This document shows positions 16,322 to 23,546 of a DNA stretch of 39,398 nt, in pieces (position 1 is the first letter of the stretch; the number at the start of each line of letters is the position of its first letter). The notes beneath the pieces are model-generated. The model worked only from the letters and a program-made list of their open reading frames with translations. It was not told where the DNA came from and did no database searches. The stretch is from Bacteroidales bacterium (GTDB taxonomy: Bacteria > Bacteroidota > Bacteroidia > Bacteroidales > UBA932). The position numbers were made by a program, and so were the translations under genes. The DNA lies in assembly GCA_017551425.1 (NCBI GenBank), contig JAFZLQ010000033.1, positions 1-39,398 on the forward strand. Direction: 5' to 3'.

Positions 16322-17100
16322 AACAGTACCTCCGCGAACGCCACGAAAGGGAGCGCAACTCCACGTTGACCGGCATCGTCCTCACGCTGACGGTCCATCT
16401 CTGCGCGGCCCTGCTGGTGTCGTTTACCGGTATCAAATACCTGTATCCGCCGCCCGAGGAGAAGAGCATACTGCTCGACTTCGAGGACGAGCCCGTCCTT
16501 GCCCAGCAGAATCCGGGGCGCGACCCCAAGGGCGAGGATGTCAACCCTGACGAGAAGATAGAACTCGTGCAGAAGGCGGAGTCTCCCACGGTTTCCACAA
16601 AGCCCAACAAGACCACCGCCACCAAGCCCGACACCCACGGAGACGTGGATGTGCCGGAGCCCAAACGGGATGAAGAGCCTACGGTCGATCCCCGCGCCAC
16701 GTTCCCCGGAATGTCCAAGAAAGACACCACACTCACGGCGCAGCACGGCTCCAGCGACGCATCCACCACATTCAAGCCCGGTCAGCCTACAGGCAACGTG
16801 AGCAAAGGCAACACCGACGGCAAGCCCAACGCCCACCTTGAAGGCCGCGAGGTCGACAAGGCAGGCCTCAAGAAACCCGTATATACTTCCCAGGAAAGCG
16901 GCAAGGTTGTCGTGAAGATCTGGGTTGACCAGTACGGCAAAGTACAGAAAGCCGTTCCCGGAGCGGACGGCACCACGGTAACGGACAAAGCCCTGTGGAC
17001 GGCCGCACGCAACGCCGCCCTCGAAACGGGCTTCACCATGAGCGCCAGTGCCCCGGCGCTGCAGGAGGGCACCATAACGTATATCTTTAATCTGAAATGA
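16318..17100 (+). CDS. TonB-family energy transducer
   Basis: A 260-residue protein that should transmit ExbB-ExbD energy to outer-membrane receptors. It has a basic cytoplasmic start (KQYLRERHERER), a membrane anchor (about 17-40, LTGIVLTLTVHLCAALLVSF), a long Lys/Asp/Thr/Pro-rich periplasmic linker (about 45-180) and a C-terminal TonB domain (about 185-260, VVVKIWVDQYGKVQKAVPG ... ITYIFNLK). Pro-Lys/Glu-Pro repeats typical of enteric TonB are replaced by a mixed linker, as is common in Bacteroidota. The receptor served is not in the window. A 7-bp hairpin TGATGAC-gtga-GTCATCA spans its stop codon (17098-17115). Confidence 0.88.
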   Translation: MKQYLRERHERERNSTLTGIVLTLTVHLCAALLVSFTGIKYLYPPPEEKSILLDFEDEPVLAQQNPGRDPKGEDVNPDEKIELVQKAESPTVSTKPNKTTATKPDTHGDVDVPEPKRDEEPTVDPRATFPGMSKKDTTLTAQHGSSDASTTFKPGQPTGNVSKGNTDGKPNAHLEGREVDKAGLKKPVYTSQESGKVVVKIWVDQYGKVQKAVPGADGTTVTDKALWTAARNAALETGFTMSASAPALQEGTITYIFNLK

Positions 17101-17124
17101 TGACGTGAGTCATCACGCAAACCT

Positions 17125-18396
17125 ATGGAAGGATTTTCAAAAGACGGCCGAAAACTTAGACCACGCAAGTCCGCCACCGCAGGCAGGACAGAAAAAGTAG
17201 ATCTCCAGAGCGAGGGCTCCCGCCCCTACGAGAACCGCAGGCCCTACGGAGAGCACCGCAGCAGCTACGGAGAGCATCATTCTTACGGAGGACACCGCAA
17301 TTACGGCGAGCACCGCGCCTACGGCGAGAACCGCCCTTACGGGGACAACCGCAACAGCCGCCCTTACGGCGAGCAGCGGCCCCACGGGGACCGTCCCTAC
17401 GGAGAGCGCCCCTACGGCGACCGCCCGTCGAGACCCAGATACAGCAACAACGAGGAACGCCCCTATCGCAGCGACAGCCATACGCGCCTGGAGAACGCAT
17501 GGGGTGAGCACCAGGGCAAGCAGCATGCGCCCGGCAAACCCCGCAAGGGAGGCAAGAACTTCAAGGGAGGCAAATCCCCCTTCTCCAAGTCTTCCAACGA
17601 GGGCATCAACCGCATGATAAGCCGCCGTCCCCAGGTTGACAGGGATTACGACGGCCCTGCATACGAGCCCGTGGCAAAGGACGAGATGCGCCTCAACCGC
17701 TTCATCGCCAATTCCGGCGTCTGCTCGCGCCGCGAGGCCGACACCTTCATCCAGGCCGGCGTCGTTACGGTAAACGGAGAGGTTGTTACGGAGCTCGGCA
17801 CCAAGGTTAACATCTTCAACGACGACGTCCGCTTCAACGGCGAGCGCCTCAAGGGAGAGACCAAGGTTTACCTGGTGATGAACAAGCCCAAGGGTTACGT
17901 GACATCCGCATCCGATCCCCACGCAGACAAGACCGTGATGGACCTCCTCGGAGGCTGCCCCACACGCGTCTATCCGGTAGGAAGGCTCGACAAGGCCACC
18001 ACCGGAGTGCTGATGTTCACCAACGACGGAGAGATTGCCGAACGCCTCACCCACCCCTCATACGACAAGAAAAAGATCTACCAGGTGGCCCTTGAGCGCA
18101 ATCTCACCCAGGAAGACTACGACAGCATACTCTCCGGCGTCACCCTGCAGGACGGTCCCGTACGCGCCGACGCCCTCGAGTTCGTGGACGAGAACGACCA
18201 CAGCAAGCTCGGCATAGAGATACACTCCGGCAAGAACCGCATCGTACGCCGCATCTTCGAGTCTCTCGGCTATACGGTAAAAGCCCTCGACCGCGTCTAT
18301 TTTGCAGGCCTCACCAAGAAGGGCCTCAAGAAAGGCGAATGGCGCTACCTCAACGAGAAAGAAGTCAACATGCTCAAGATGGGGGCATACGTATAA
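17125..18396 (+). CDS. RluB/RsuA-type pseudouridine synthase with repetitive N-terminal tail
   Basis: A 423-residue enzyme expected to make pseudouridine in 23S rRNA. The S4 RNA-binding domain covers residues about 188-235 (RLNRFIANSGVCSRREADTF). The catalytic domain has the aspartate motif GRLDKATTG (Asp289), FTNDGE and the C-terminal SGKNRIVRRIF motif. The family normally starts close to the S4 domain. Here about 180 extra residues precede it, with residues 33-102 made of repeated RPYGE/HRSYGE-like units and then Lys/Gly-rich sequence, all likely disordered and RNA-attracting. The Era start overlaps its stop (TAATG at 18394). Whether it is RluB or a paralogue cannot be decided here. Confidence 0.9.
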   Translation: MEGFSKDGRKLRPRKSATAGRTEKVDLQSEGSRPYENRRPYGEHRSSYGEHHSYGGHRNYGEHRAYGENRPYGDNRNSRPYGEQRPHGDRPYGERPYGDRPSRPRYSNNEERPYRSDSHTRLENAWGEHQGKQHAPGKPRKGGKNFKGGKSPFSKSSNEGINRMISRRPQVDRDYDGPAYEPVAKDEMRLNRFIANSGVCSRREADTFIQAGVVTVNGEVVTELGTKVNIFNDDVRFNGERLKGETKVYLVMNKPKGYVTSASDPHADKTVMDLLGGCPTRVYPVGRLDKATTGVLMFTNDGEIAERLTHPSYDKKKIYQVALERNLTQEDYDSILSGVTLQDGPVRADALEFVDENDHSKLGIEIHSGKNRIVRRIFESLGYTVKALDRVYFAGLTKKGLKKGEWRYLNEKEVNMLKMGAYV

Positions 18397-19277
18397 TGGA
18401 GCACCACAGCGGATTCGTCAACATAATCGGCAACCCCAACGTCGGCAAGAGCACGCTGATGAACGCCCTCGTGGGCGAGAAGCTGTCCATCGTCACCGCA
18501 AAGGCCCAGACCACGCGCCACCGCATCATGGGCATAGTGAACGGCGAGGACTGGCAGATAGTGTATTCAGACACCCCCGGCATACTCAAGCCCAACTACC
18601 GTCTCCAGCAGAACATGATGAACTTCGTGGACGGAGCAATTGGAGACGCAGACATCATCCTCTATGTTACGGACACCGTGGAGACGCCCGACAAGAACGC
18701 CGAATACGTGGCCAAGCTCGCGCGTCTCGAGTGCCCTGTGATAGTGGTGATCAACAAGATAGACATCAGCACCCAGGAGAAGGTAATGGAGCTTTCCGCA
18801 TGGTGGAAGGCCCAGCTTCCCGGGGCCGAGATAATTCCCGCCAGCGCCCAGGAGAGGTTCAACCTGCAGAGCATCCTGGACGCGGTGGTTTCGCGCCTGC
18901 CGGTCTGCCCGCCGTGGTTCGACAAGGACGCCTTCACAGACAAGAACCTCCGCTTCTTCGCATCGGAAATCATACGCGAGAAGATTTTCCTCAACTATCA
19001 GGAAGAGATTCCCTACTGCTGCGAGGTGGGCATAGAGAGCTTCAAGGAGGGCGCCGAGCGCTACGACATAAGCGCCGTGATCTACGTGTCGCGCGAGTCG
19101 CAGAAGGGCATAATAATCGGCAAGAAGGGCGCCGCGCTCAAGAAAACCGGCACCCAGGCGCGCATAGACATGGAAGACTTTTTCCAGAAGAAGGTCTTCC
19201 TGAGCATTTACGTTAAAGTGGATCCCGACTGGCGCGAGAACAAACGCGAGTTGCGCCGCTTTGGCTACGAAGACTGA
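18396..19277 (+). CDS. era: GTPase Era
   Basis: A 293-residue GTPase that binds 16S rRNA near its 3' end during 30S subunit assembly. The GTP-binding motifs are in order: G1 GNPNVGKST, the QTTRH switch region, G3 DTPG and G4 NKID. The C-terminal KH domain carries GIIIGKKGAALKKTGTQAR. I choose the ATG at 18396, which overlaps the preceding stop codon and starts MEHHSGFVNIIGNPN; the frame is open further upstream but inside the pseudouridine synthase gene. Pairing an rRNA modification enzyme with Era suggests a small ribosome-biogenesis operon. The topoisomerase gene begins six bases after the stop. Confidence 0.96.
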   Translation: MEHHSGFVNIIGNPNVGKSTLMNALVGEKLSIVTAKAQTTRHRIMGIVNGEDWQIVYSDTPGILKPNYRLQQNMMNFVDGAIGDADIILYVTDTVETPDKNAEYVAKLARLECPVIVVINKIDISTQEKVMELSAWWKAQLPGAEIIPASAQERFNLQSILDAVVSRLPVCPPWFDKDAFTDKNLRFFASEIIREKIFLNYQEEIPYCCEVGIESFKEGAERYDISAVIYVSRESQKGIIIGKKGAALKKTGTQARIDMEDFFQKKVFLSIYVKVDPDWRENKRELRRFGYED

Positions 19278-19282
19278 GACCT

Positions 19283-22036
19283 ATGGAAGAAGAGAACATT
19301 GTGACCGAAGAAATCATCGAAGACGATGACCTCGAAATAGCGGAAGACGCCCAGTCCAGCGGCAAATTCACACGCCTGCTGGAAGGGGACGCCCACAAGT
19401 TCAAGCTCTCCGGCATGTTCAAGGACTGGTACCTCGACTATGCCTCCTACGTCATCCTGCACCGTGCCGTACCCCATATCGCAGACGGCCTCAAGCCCGT
19501 GCAGCGCAGGGTCCTTCACGCCATGTACAGGATAGACGACGGCTCCTTCACCAAGGTCGCCAACATAGTCGGCCAGGCCATGCAGTATCACCCGCACGGA
19601 GACCAGTCCATTCTCGGAGCCCTCGTAACGCTGGGCCAGAAGGGTTTTACGGTTGATTGCCAGGGTAACTGGGGCAACATACTCACCGGAGACGCCAACG
19701 CCGCACCCCGATACATCGAGGCGCGCCTGAGCAAGTTCGCCAAGGAGGTGCTGTTCGACCCCAAGGTCACCCCTACCATGAAGTCCTACGACGGCCGCAA
19801 CGACGAGCCCACCGAGCTTCCGGTGCGCTTCCCGCTGCTGCTCGCCCAGGGCACCGACGGCATCGGCGTAGGCCTTGCCTCCAAGATACTGCCGCACAAT
19901 TTCAACGAGCTTCTGGACGCTTCGGTCGCCATTCTTGAGGGCAAGCCCTATGAAATCTATCCCGACTTCCCCACCGGCGGATTCGCAGACTGCTCCAAGT
20001 ACATGCAGGGCAAACGCGGCGGCAGGGTGAAAGTGCGCGCCCGCATAGAGAAAATCGACAAGAGCACCATCGCCATCACCGAGATTCCCTACGGCAAGTA
20101 CACCAAAGACCTCATCGAGTCAATACTGCGCGCAAAGGACAAGGGCAAGATCAAGATAAAGAAGATCGAGGACATGACCACAGACAAGGTGGAGATCCTC
20201 ATCCACTTGCCTGGGGACGTGTCTCCGGACAAGACCATCGACGCCCTTTACGCATTCACGGACTGCGAATGCAACATCGCCCCCAACGCCTGCGTAATCA
20301 TCGACAACAAGCCCAAGTTCCTCACCGTCAACGAGATACTCGAATACAGCACAATGCGCACGAGGGACATCCTCCTGCAGCAGCTGCAGATAAAGCTCGC
20401 GGAGCTGGAGAACGACTGGCACTACAGCTCGCTGGAGCGCCTGTACTTCGAGAACCGCGTCTATAAGATACTCGAGCAGGACCAGTCGAGCTGGGAGGAG
20501 CAGAAGGAAGACACCCTCGCCAAGATGAAGACCTACGAGGGCCTGCTGCACCGCGAGGTGACCATGGAAGACATTGAGCGCCTTGTTGACAAGCCCGTGC
20601 GCAAGATCTCCAAATTCGACGTCAAGGCCGTTGACGAGCGCATCAAGGGTATTGAAGCCGAGATGGCAAAGGTGAAGGACAACATCGCCCACATCGACCG
20701 CTTCACCATCGACTGGTTCAAGCAGCTCAAGAAGAAGTACGGCAAGGACTTCCCCAGGCACACGGAGCTCACCGGTTTCGAGACCATCGCCGCCACCAAG
20801 GTGGTGAACAACAACGCCAAGCTCAGCGCCAACCTTGCTGAGGGCTTCGTGGGCATTGGGCTCAAGAAAGACGACGGAGGCGAGTTCATCAGCGAATGCT
20901 CAGACCTTTCCGAGATAATAGTCATACGCCGCGACGGCACCTACATAGTCACGAAGGTTAGCGACAAAGCCTTCTTCGGCAAGGACCTGCTTTACGTGGG
21001 CGTGTTCAACAGGGGCGACACCCGCACCATCTACAACGCCATCTACCGCGCCGGCAAGAGCAGCGTCTATTACGCCAAGCGTTTTGCCGTGACATCCGTC
21101 ACGCGCGACAAGGAATACGACATCACCACCGGCGAGCCCGGGTCGCAGATAGTCTGGTTCACCGCCAACCACAACGGCGAGGCGGAGACCGTGCGCATAC
21201 TCCTCCGTCCCAAGCCCAAGCTCAAGAAGACCTCGTTCGAGTACGACTTCTCCGAGCTCGGCATCAAGAGCAGGACGGCACGCGGCAACCTCGTGAGCAA
21301 GAACGCCATTCGCAACATCACGCTGCGCAGCAAGGGCGTGAGCACCATCGCCGGCAAGCAGATCTGGTACGACACAGATATCCAGAAACTCAACGACGAG
21401 GGCCACGGCCTTTACCTGGGCGAATTCGGCGAGGGCGACAAAGTGCTGGCCGTGTTCAGGAACGGCACGTTCTACACCACTTCGTTCGACCTGTCCAACC
21501 GCTACCAGGGAGATGTGCTGAGGATAGAGAAGTTCGATCCCGACAAGACATTCACCGCCCTGTACTGGGACGCAGGGGTCAAGTCGTTCTACGTCAAGCG
21601 CTTCTCCTTCATCCCCAGCGACAACACTCCCCTTTCGTTCATAGCCGAGGGCGCCAAGAGCCGCCTCGTTGAGCTCAGCGACGACAGGCATCCTCAGTAC
21701 GAGGTAAGCTGGAAGCTGGACGACAAGCCGGCGGAGCTCATCGACGCAGAGGAGTGGATCGGCAAGAAGGGCTACGCCGCCAAGGGCAAGAAGGTGGTCG
21801 AGAGGGGCGAGGTGCAAAGCGTACGATTCGTGGAGCCGCTGGTGAAGCCGGAAGACGAAGAGCCTGAGGAAGAACCTGAGGAGCAGGAAGTTACAGCTCC
21901 GGAAGAGGCTCCGGTAGAAACTCCGGGTGAGGCTCCGGCGCAGGCCAGGCAGGACATCCGCGGCAAGGAAATCCGTATCCCGGAGACCGCCGAAGAGCCT
22001 ATCGAACTTATATTCGAAGAACCAACTTTATTTTAA
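19283..22036 (+). CDS. parC: Topoisomerase IV subunit A (ParC-type)
   Basis: A 917-residue type IIA topoisomerase subunit that cleaves and rejoins DNA to separate daughter chromosomes. The active-site tyrosine is Tyr144 in AAPRYIEARLS, and the quinolone-resistance-determining region is around YHPHGDQSILGALV (residues 102-116). The N-terminus (1-35) is acidic. The beta-pinwheel C-terminal domain begins near residue 530 but lacks an obvious GyrA box (QRRGGKG), which favours ParC over GyrA. The last 70 residues are Glu/Pro-rich. Its ATPase partner ParE is not in this window. It starts six bases after era and is followed by a small membrane-protein gene. Confidence 0.9.
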   Translation: MEEENIVTEEIIEDDDLEIAEDAQSSGKFTRLLEGDAHKFKLSGMFKDWYLDYASYVILHRAVPHIADGLKPVQRRVLHAMYRIDDGSFTKVANIVGQAMQYHPHGDQSILGALVTLGQKGFTVDCQGNWGNILTGDANAAPRYIEARLSKFAKEVLFDPKVTPTMKSYDGRNDEPTELPVRFPLLLAQGTDGIGVGLASKILPHNFNELLDASVAILEGKPYEIYPDFPTGGFADCSKYMQGKRGGRVKVRARIEKIDKSTIAITEIPYGKYTKDLIESILRAKDKGKIKIKKIEDMTTDKVEILIHLPGDVSPDKTIDALYAFTDCECNIAPNACVIIDNKPKFLTVNEILEYSTMRTRDILLQQLQIKLAELENDWHYSSLERLYFENRVYKILEQDQSSWEEQKEDTLAKMKTYEGLLHREVTMEDIERLVDKPVRKISKFDVKAVDERIKGIEAEMAKVKDNIAHIDRFTIDWFKQLKKKYGKDFPRHTELTGFETIAATKVVNNNAKLSANLAEGFVGIGLKKDDGGEFISECSDLSEIIVIRRDGTYIVTKVSDKAFFGKDLLYVGVFNRGDTRTIYNAIYRAGKSSVYYAKRFAVTSVTRDKEYDITTGEPGSQIVWFTANHNGEAETVRILLRPKPKLKKTSFEYDFSELGIKSRTARGNLVSKNAIRNITLRSKGVSTIAGKQIWYDTDIQKLNDEGHGLYLGEFGEGDKVLAVFRNGTFYTTSFDLSNRYQGDVLRIEKFDPDKTFTALYWDAGVKSFYVKRFSFIPSDNTPLSFIAEGAKSRLVELSDDRHPQYEVSWKLDDKPAELIDAEEWIGKKGYAAKGKKVVERGEVQSVRFVEPLVKPEDEEPEEEPEEQEVTAPEEAPVETPGEAPAQARQDIRGKEIRIPETAEEPIELIFEEPTLF

Positions 22037-22042
22037 TTCATT

Positions 22043-22219
22043 ATGATCGGAACAATCGTTTACATCCTGGGTATCATCGCAGCCGTCTGGTGCGTGCTCG
22101 ACATTTTCAAGAAACCCAAACTCGACCTCATCATGAAGATCTTGCTTGCAATCGCAGTGCTCGCCTTCAGCTGGGTCGGCTTCCTGGTATATTACTTCCT
22201 TATCCGCCAGAGGATCTAA
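22043..22219 (+). CDS. Small membrane protein, PLDc_N-like, 58 residues
   Basis: A short frame missed by length cut-offs. It encodes 58 residues with two hydrophobic spans (about 2-20, IGTIVYILGIIAAVWCVLD, and about 31-53, MKILLAIAVLAFSWVGFLVYY) joined by a basic loop FKKPKLDLI. The layout resembles the small PLDc_N (phospholipase D nuclease N-terminal) membrane proteins. It starts seven bases after the parC stop in coding style like its neighbours, and a strong hairpin with a T-tract follows 16 bases after its stop, which fits the end of an operon. The function is unknown. Confidence 0.75.
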   Translation: MIGTIVYILGIIAAVWCVLDIFKKPKLDLIMKILLAIAVLAFSWVGFLVYYFLIRQRI

Positions 22220-22235
22220 GTATCCCAGCCCCGGC

Positions 22236-22282
22236 AAAAACGTCGCCGGTGGTCCTGTTGCTGGACCGCCGGCGACGTTTTT
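22236..22282. terminator. Hairpin 1: long palindrome, likely bidirectional terminator
   Basis: Arms of 20 bases (22236-22255 and 22263-22282) pair with a single G-T wobble around the loop TGTTGCT. The core is GGTGGTCC/GGACCGCC. The outer ends are A5 on the left and T5 on the right, so an RNA from either strand would form a GC-rich stem followed by U residues. It is also the first of five related hairpins around the transposase gene. Confidence 0.7.
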
Positions 22283-22328
22283 ACACTTTTTCCGTGTCTG
22301 GTGGTCCAGCCGATGGACCACCGGGAGC
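22271..22328 (+). repeat. Left copy of 58-base direct repeat
   Basis: Matches 23331-23388 at 55 of 58 positions; the three differences lie in the short spacer between hairpins. It contains the right outer arm of hairpin 1, a TTTCCGTGT spacer and all of hairpin 2. Confidence 0.85.
22298..22324. repeat. REP-like hairpin 2
   Basis: CTGGTGGTCC and GGACCACCGG (10-base arms including one G-T wobble) flank the 7-base loop AGCCGAT. It is identical to hairpin 5 downstream of the transposase gene. Confidence 0.8.
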
Positions 22329-22352
22329 ATTATTGTAGGTTTTTCGTTACTG

Positions 22353-22374
22353 GAGGTCCAACAGCTGGACCACC
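22353..22374. repeat. REP-like hairpin 3, degenerate, next to the transposase promoter
   Basis: GAGGTCC and GGACCACC with the 7-base loop AACAGCT; one A-A mismatch breaks the 8-base arms. It ends five bases before the -33 element of the transposase promoter. Confidence 0.65.
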
Positions 22375-22378
22375 TGTG

Positions 22379-22408
22379 TTGTTCTTTATGAGAAAACCTC
22401 TATATTTG
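22379..22408 (+). promoter_or_regulatory. Putative promoter of the transposase gene
   Basis: TTG at 22379-22381, a 19-base spacer, and TATATTTG at 22401-22408 match the Bacteroidota promoter consensus well. It lies 15 bases before the ATG at 22424, which supports that start over the upstream in-frame codons. Confidence 0.6.
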
Positions 22409-22423
22409 CTGAAAACTAATACT

Positions 22424-23284
22424 ATGAATTTCTTCTTTATCACCACAGATCATTTTGATGACCGAATCTGGTTCATCGATGACGACGATTTCAAAGTCGC
22501 TATGAATTATGTCCCCATTGCATCTGTAGTAGCAGATGTCACTATTCTTGCATTCATCTTGATGTCAAATCACATTCATTTCCTTGTGGAAGGCACAAGA
22601 GAGGGCGCTGATCATTTTATCAATCACTTCAAAAAAATCTATGGAATGCATTACGAAAGAAAGTATTCCGTAAGAGAATTCCTAAGGCGCAATACAGTGG
22701 ATACTCAGGAATTGTATACAGCGAATGAAGCCCTTGAAAAATGCATTGCGTATATTATAATGAATCCGGTAGCGGCGAATATCTGTGCTTTCCCATCAGA
22801 TTATCTCTGGGGCTCCGGCAATGCCTTCTTCAACCCTTCACCAATGAGGGGAACCAGGGTATCAAGCCTTTCGGGAAGAAAAAGGCGCAGTTTGCTCCAC
22901 AGCAAAACGAAAGTAAGTTATGGTATGCTAATAGGAGAAGGGTATATTCATCCTCGTTCATATGTGGCTGTGAAGTTTGTTGAATCATTGTTTCGCACGC
23001 CTTCGCGTATGCACTTCTTTCTCAAGAATTCCTCAAAAGCGAAAAAGCGACTGGATAAAGATGCCTCTCCGTCTTTTAGGGATCAGAGTATTATTGCATC
23101 ATCTCAAGACCTTTGCCGGAGCCTGTTTCGCAAGTCTTCACAGGATGAACTCACGCCGGAGGAACTTGTTGAATTCTTAAAGCAATTAAAACGCCGGTTC
23201 AGTGCAGATGTAAATCAGTTGGCCCGGGTAACCGGTATCTCAAGAGTGGAGATTTCCCGGAAGCTTGAAGGCCTTCAGTTGTAG
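22424..23284 (+). CDS. REP-associated tyrosine (Y1/HUH) transposase
   Basis: A 286-residue Y1_Tnp (IS200-like) protein. The metal-binding HUH motif is His50-Ile-His52 in LMSNHIHFLVEG, and the likely nucleophile is Tyr110 in CIAYIIMNPVAAN, followed by the SDYLWGS segment usual for RAYT proteins. The C-terminal 60 residues (SQDELTPEELVEFLKQL ... VNQLARVTGISRVEISRKLEG) look like an added helix-turn-helix. The frame is open upstream through the hairpins, but the promoter and conserved start favour the ATG at 22424. RAYTs cut single-stranded DNA at hairpin repeats and are usually single-copy, domesticated genes. Codon use is AT-rich compared with neighbours. All key residues are present, so it may be active. 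Confidence 0.88.
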   Translation: MNFFFITTDHFDDRIWFIDDDDFKVAMNYVPIASVVADVTILAFILMSNHIHFLVEGTREGADHFINHFKKIYGMHYERKYSVREFLRRNTVDTQELYTANEALEKCIAYIIMNPVAANICAFPSDYLWGSGNAFFNPSPMRGTRVSSLSGRKRRSLLHSKTKVSYGMLIGEGYIHPRSYVAVKFVESLFRTPSRMHFFLKNSSKAKKRLDKDASPSFRDQSIIASSQDLCRSLFRKSSQDELTPEELVEFLKQLKRRFSADVNQLARVTGISRVEISRKLEGLQL

Positions 23285-23304
23285 ATTATAGATGAAAACC
23301 CTAG

Positions 23305-23333
23305 GCCGGTGGTCCAGCAACAGGACCACCGGC
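23305..23333. repeat. REP-like hairpin 4, followed by a T-tract
   Basis: GCCGGTGGTCC and GGACCACCGGC (11-base perfect arms) flank the 7-base loop AGCAACA, which is the exact reverse complement of the hairpin 1 loop. CGACGTTTTT continues to the right as in hairpin 1, but the matching left outer arm is replaced by unrelated sequence. It could also terminate the transposase transcript, 21 bases after the stop codon. Confidence 0.8.
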
Positions 23334-23388
23334 GACGTTTTTGCCCTCTTTCCGTGTCTGGTGGTCCAGCCGATGGACCACCGGGAGC
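23331..23388 (+). repeat. Right copy of 58-base direct repeat
   Basis: The partner of 22271-22328, with the copies starting exactly 1060 bases apart. After the repeat a short perfect hairpin AGCGGC-GAG-GCCGCT spans 23386-23400. Confidence 0.85.
23358..23384. repeat. REP-like hairpin 5
   Basis: Identical in arms and loop (AGCCGAT) to hairpin 2 at 22298-22324. Confidence 0.8.
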
Positions 23389-23447
23389 GGCGAGGCCGCT
23401 AACGAAAGGATGCGAAAACAAAATCAATAAAAAATATCTACCTTGTA

Positions 23448-23479
23448 TTGCAAAGTATTAAAAAGTTTATATATCTTTG
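23448..23479 (+). promoter_or_regulatory. Putative promoter of the efflux operon
   Basis: TTGC at 23448-23451, a 20-base spacer and TATCTTTG at 23472-23479 give the best Bacteroidota promoter match in the window. The 5' untranslated region to the ATG at 23547 would be about 60 bases. No operator-like dyad is obvious. Confidence 0.65.
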
Positions 23480-23546
23480 CATCGTAATAATCTTTGCGAG
23501 GCTTGTTAATTACGCCGGGGCACAGATTTTGTGGCAAATACGCGCT

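Larger units (their letters stand above)
22236..23388 (+). mobile_element. RAYT transposase unit with REP-like hairpins
   Basis: A Y1 transposase gene with three hairpins before it and two after. All are built from GGTGGTCC-N7-GGACCACC or a close variant, and the outer parts include a near-identical 58-base direct repeat. The coding region is clearly richer in A and T than the genes on both sides. The organisation matches REP-associated tyrosine transposases (RAYTs) with flanking REP/REPIN palindromes. The true ends of the unit cannot be fixed from one copy. Confidence 0.7.

Noticed and set aside
17082..17089. TATCTTTA at the end of the tonB-like gene as a promoter for the pseudouridine synthase gene
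   Set aside because: It differs at the final, conserved G and has no TTG element 19-21 bases upstream.
23448..23546. N-terminal extension of the efflux ATPase giving a hydrophobic leader
   Set aside because: The proposed start overlaps the best promoter in the window; ABC ATPases of this type begin at the MLIELKDVNK position and need no leader.
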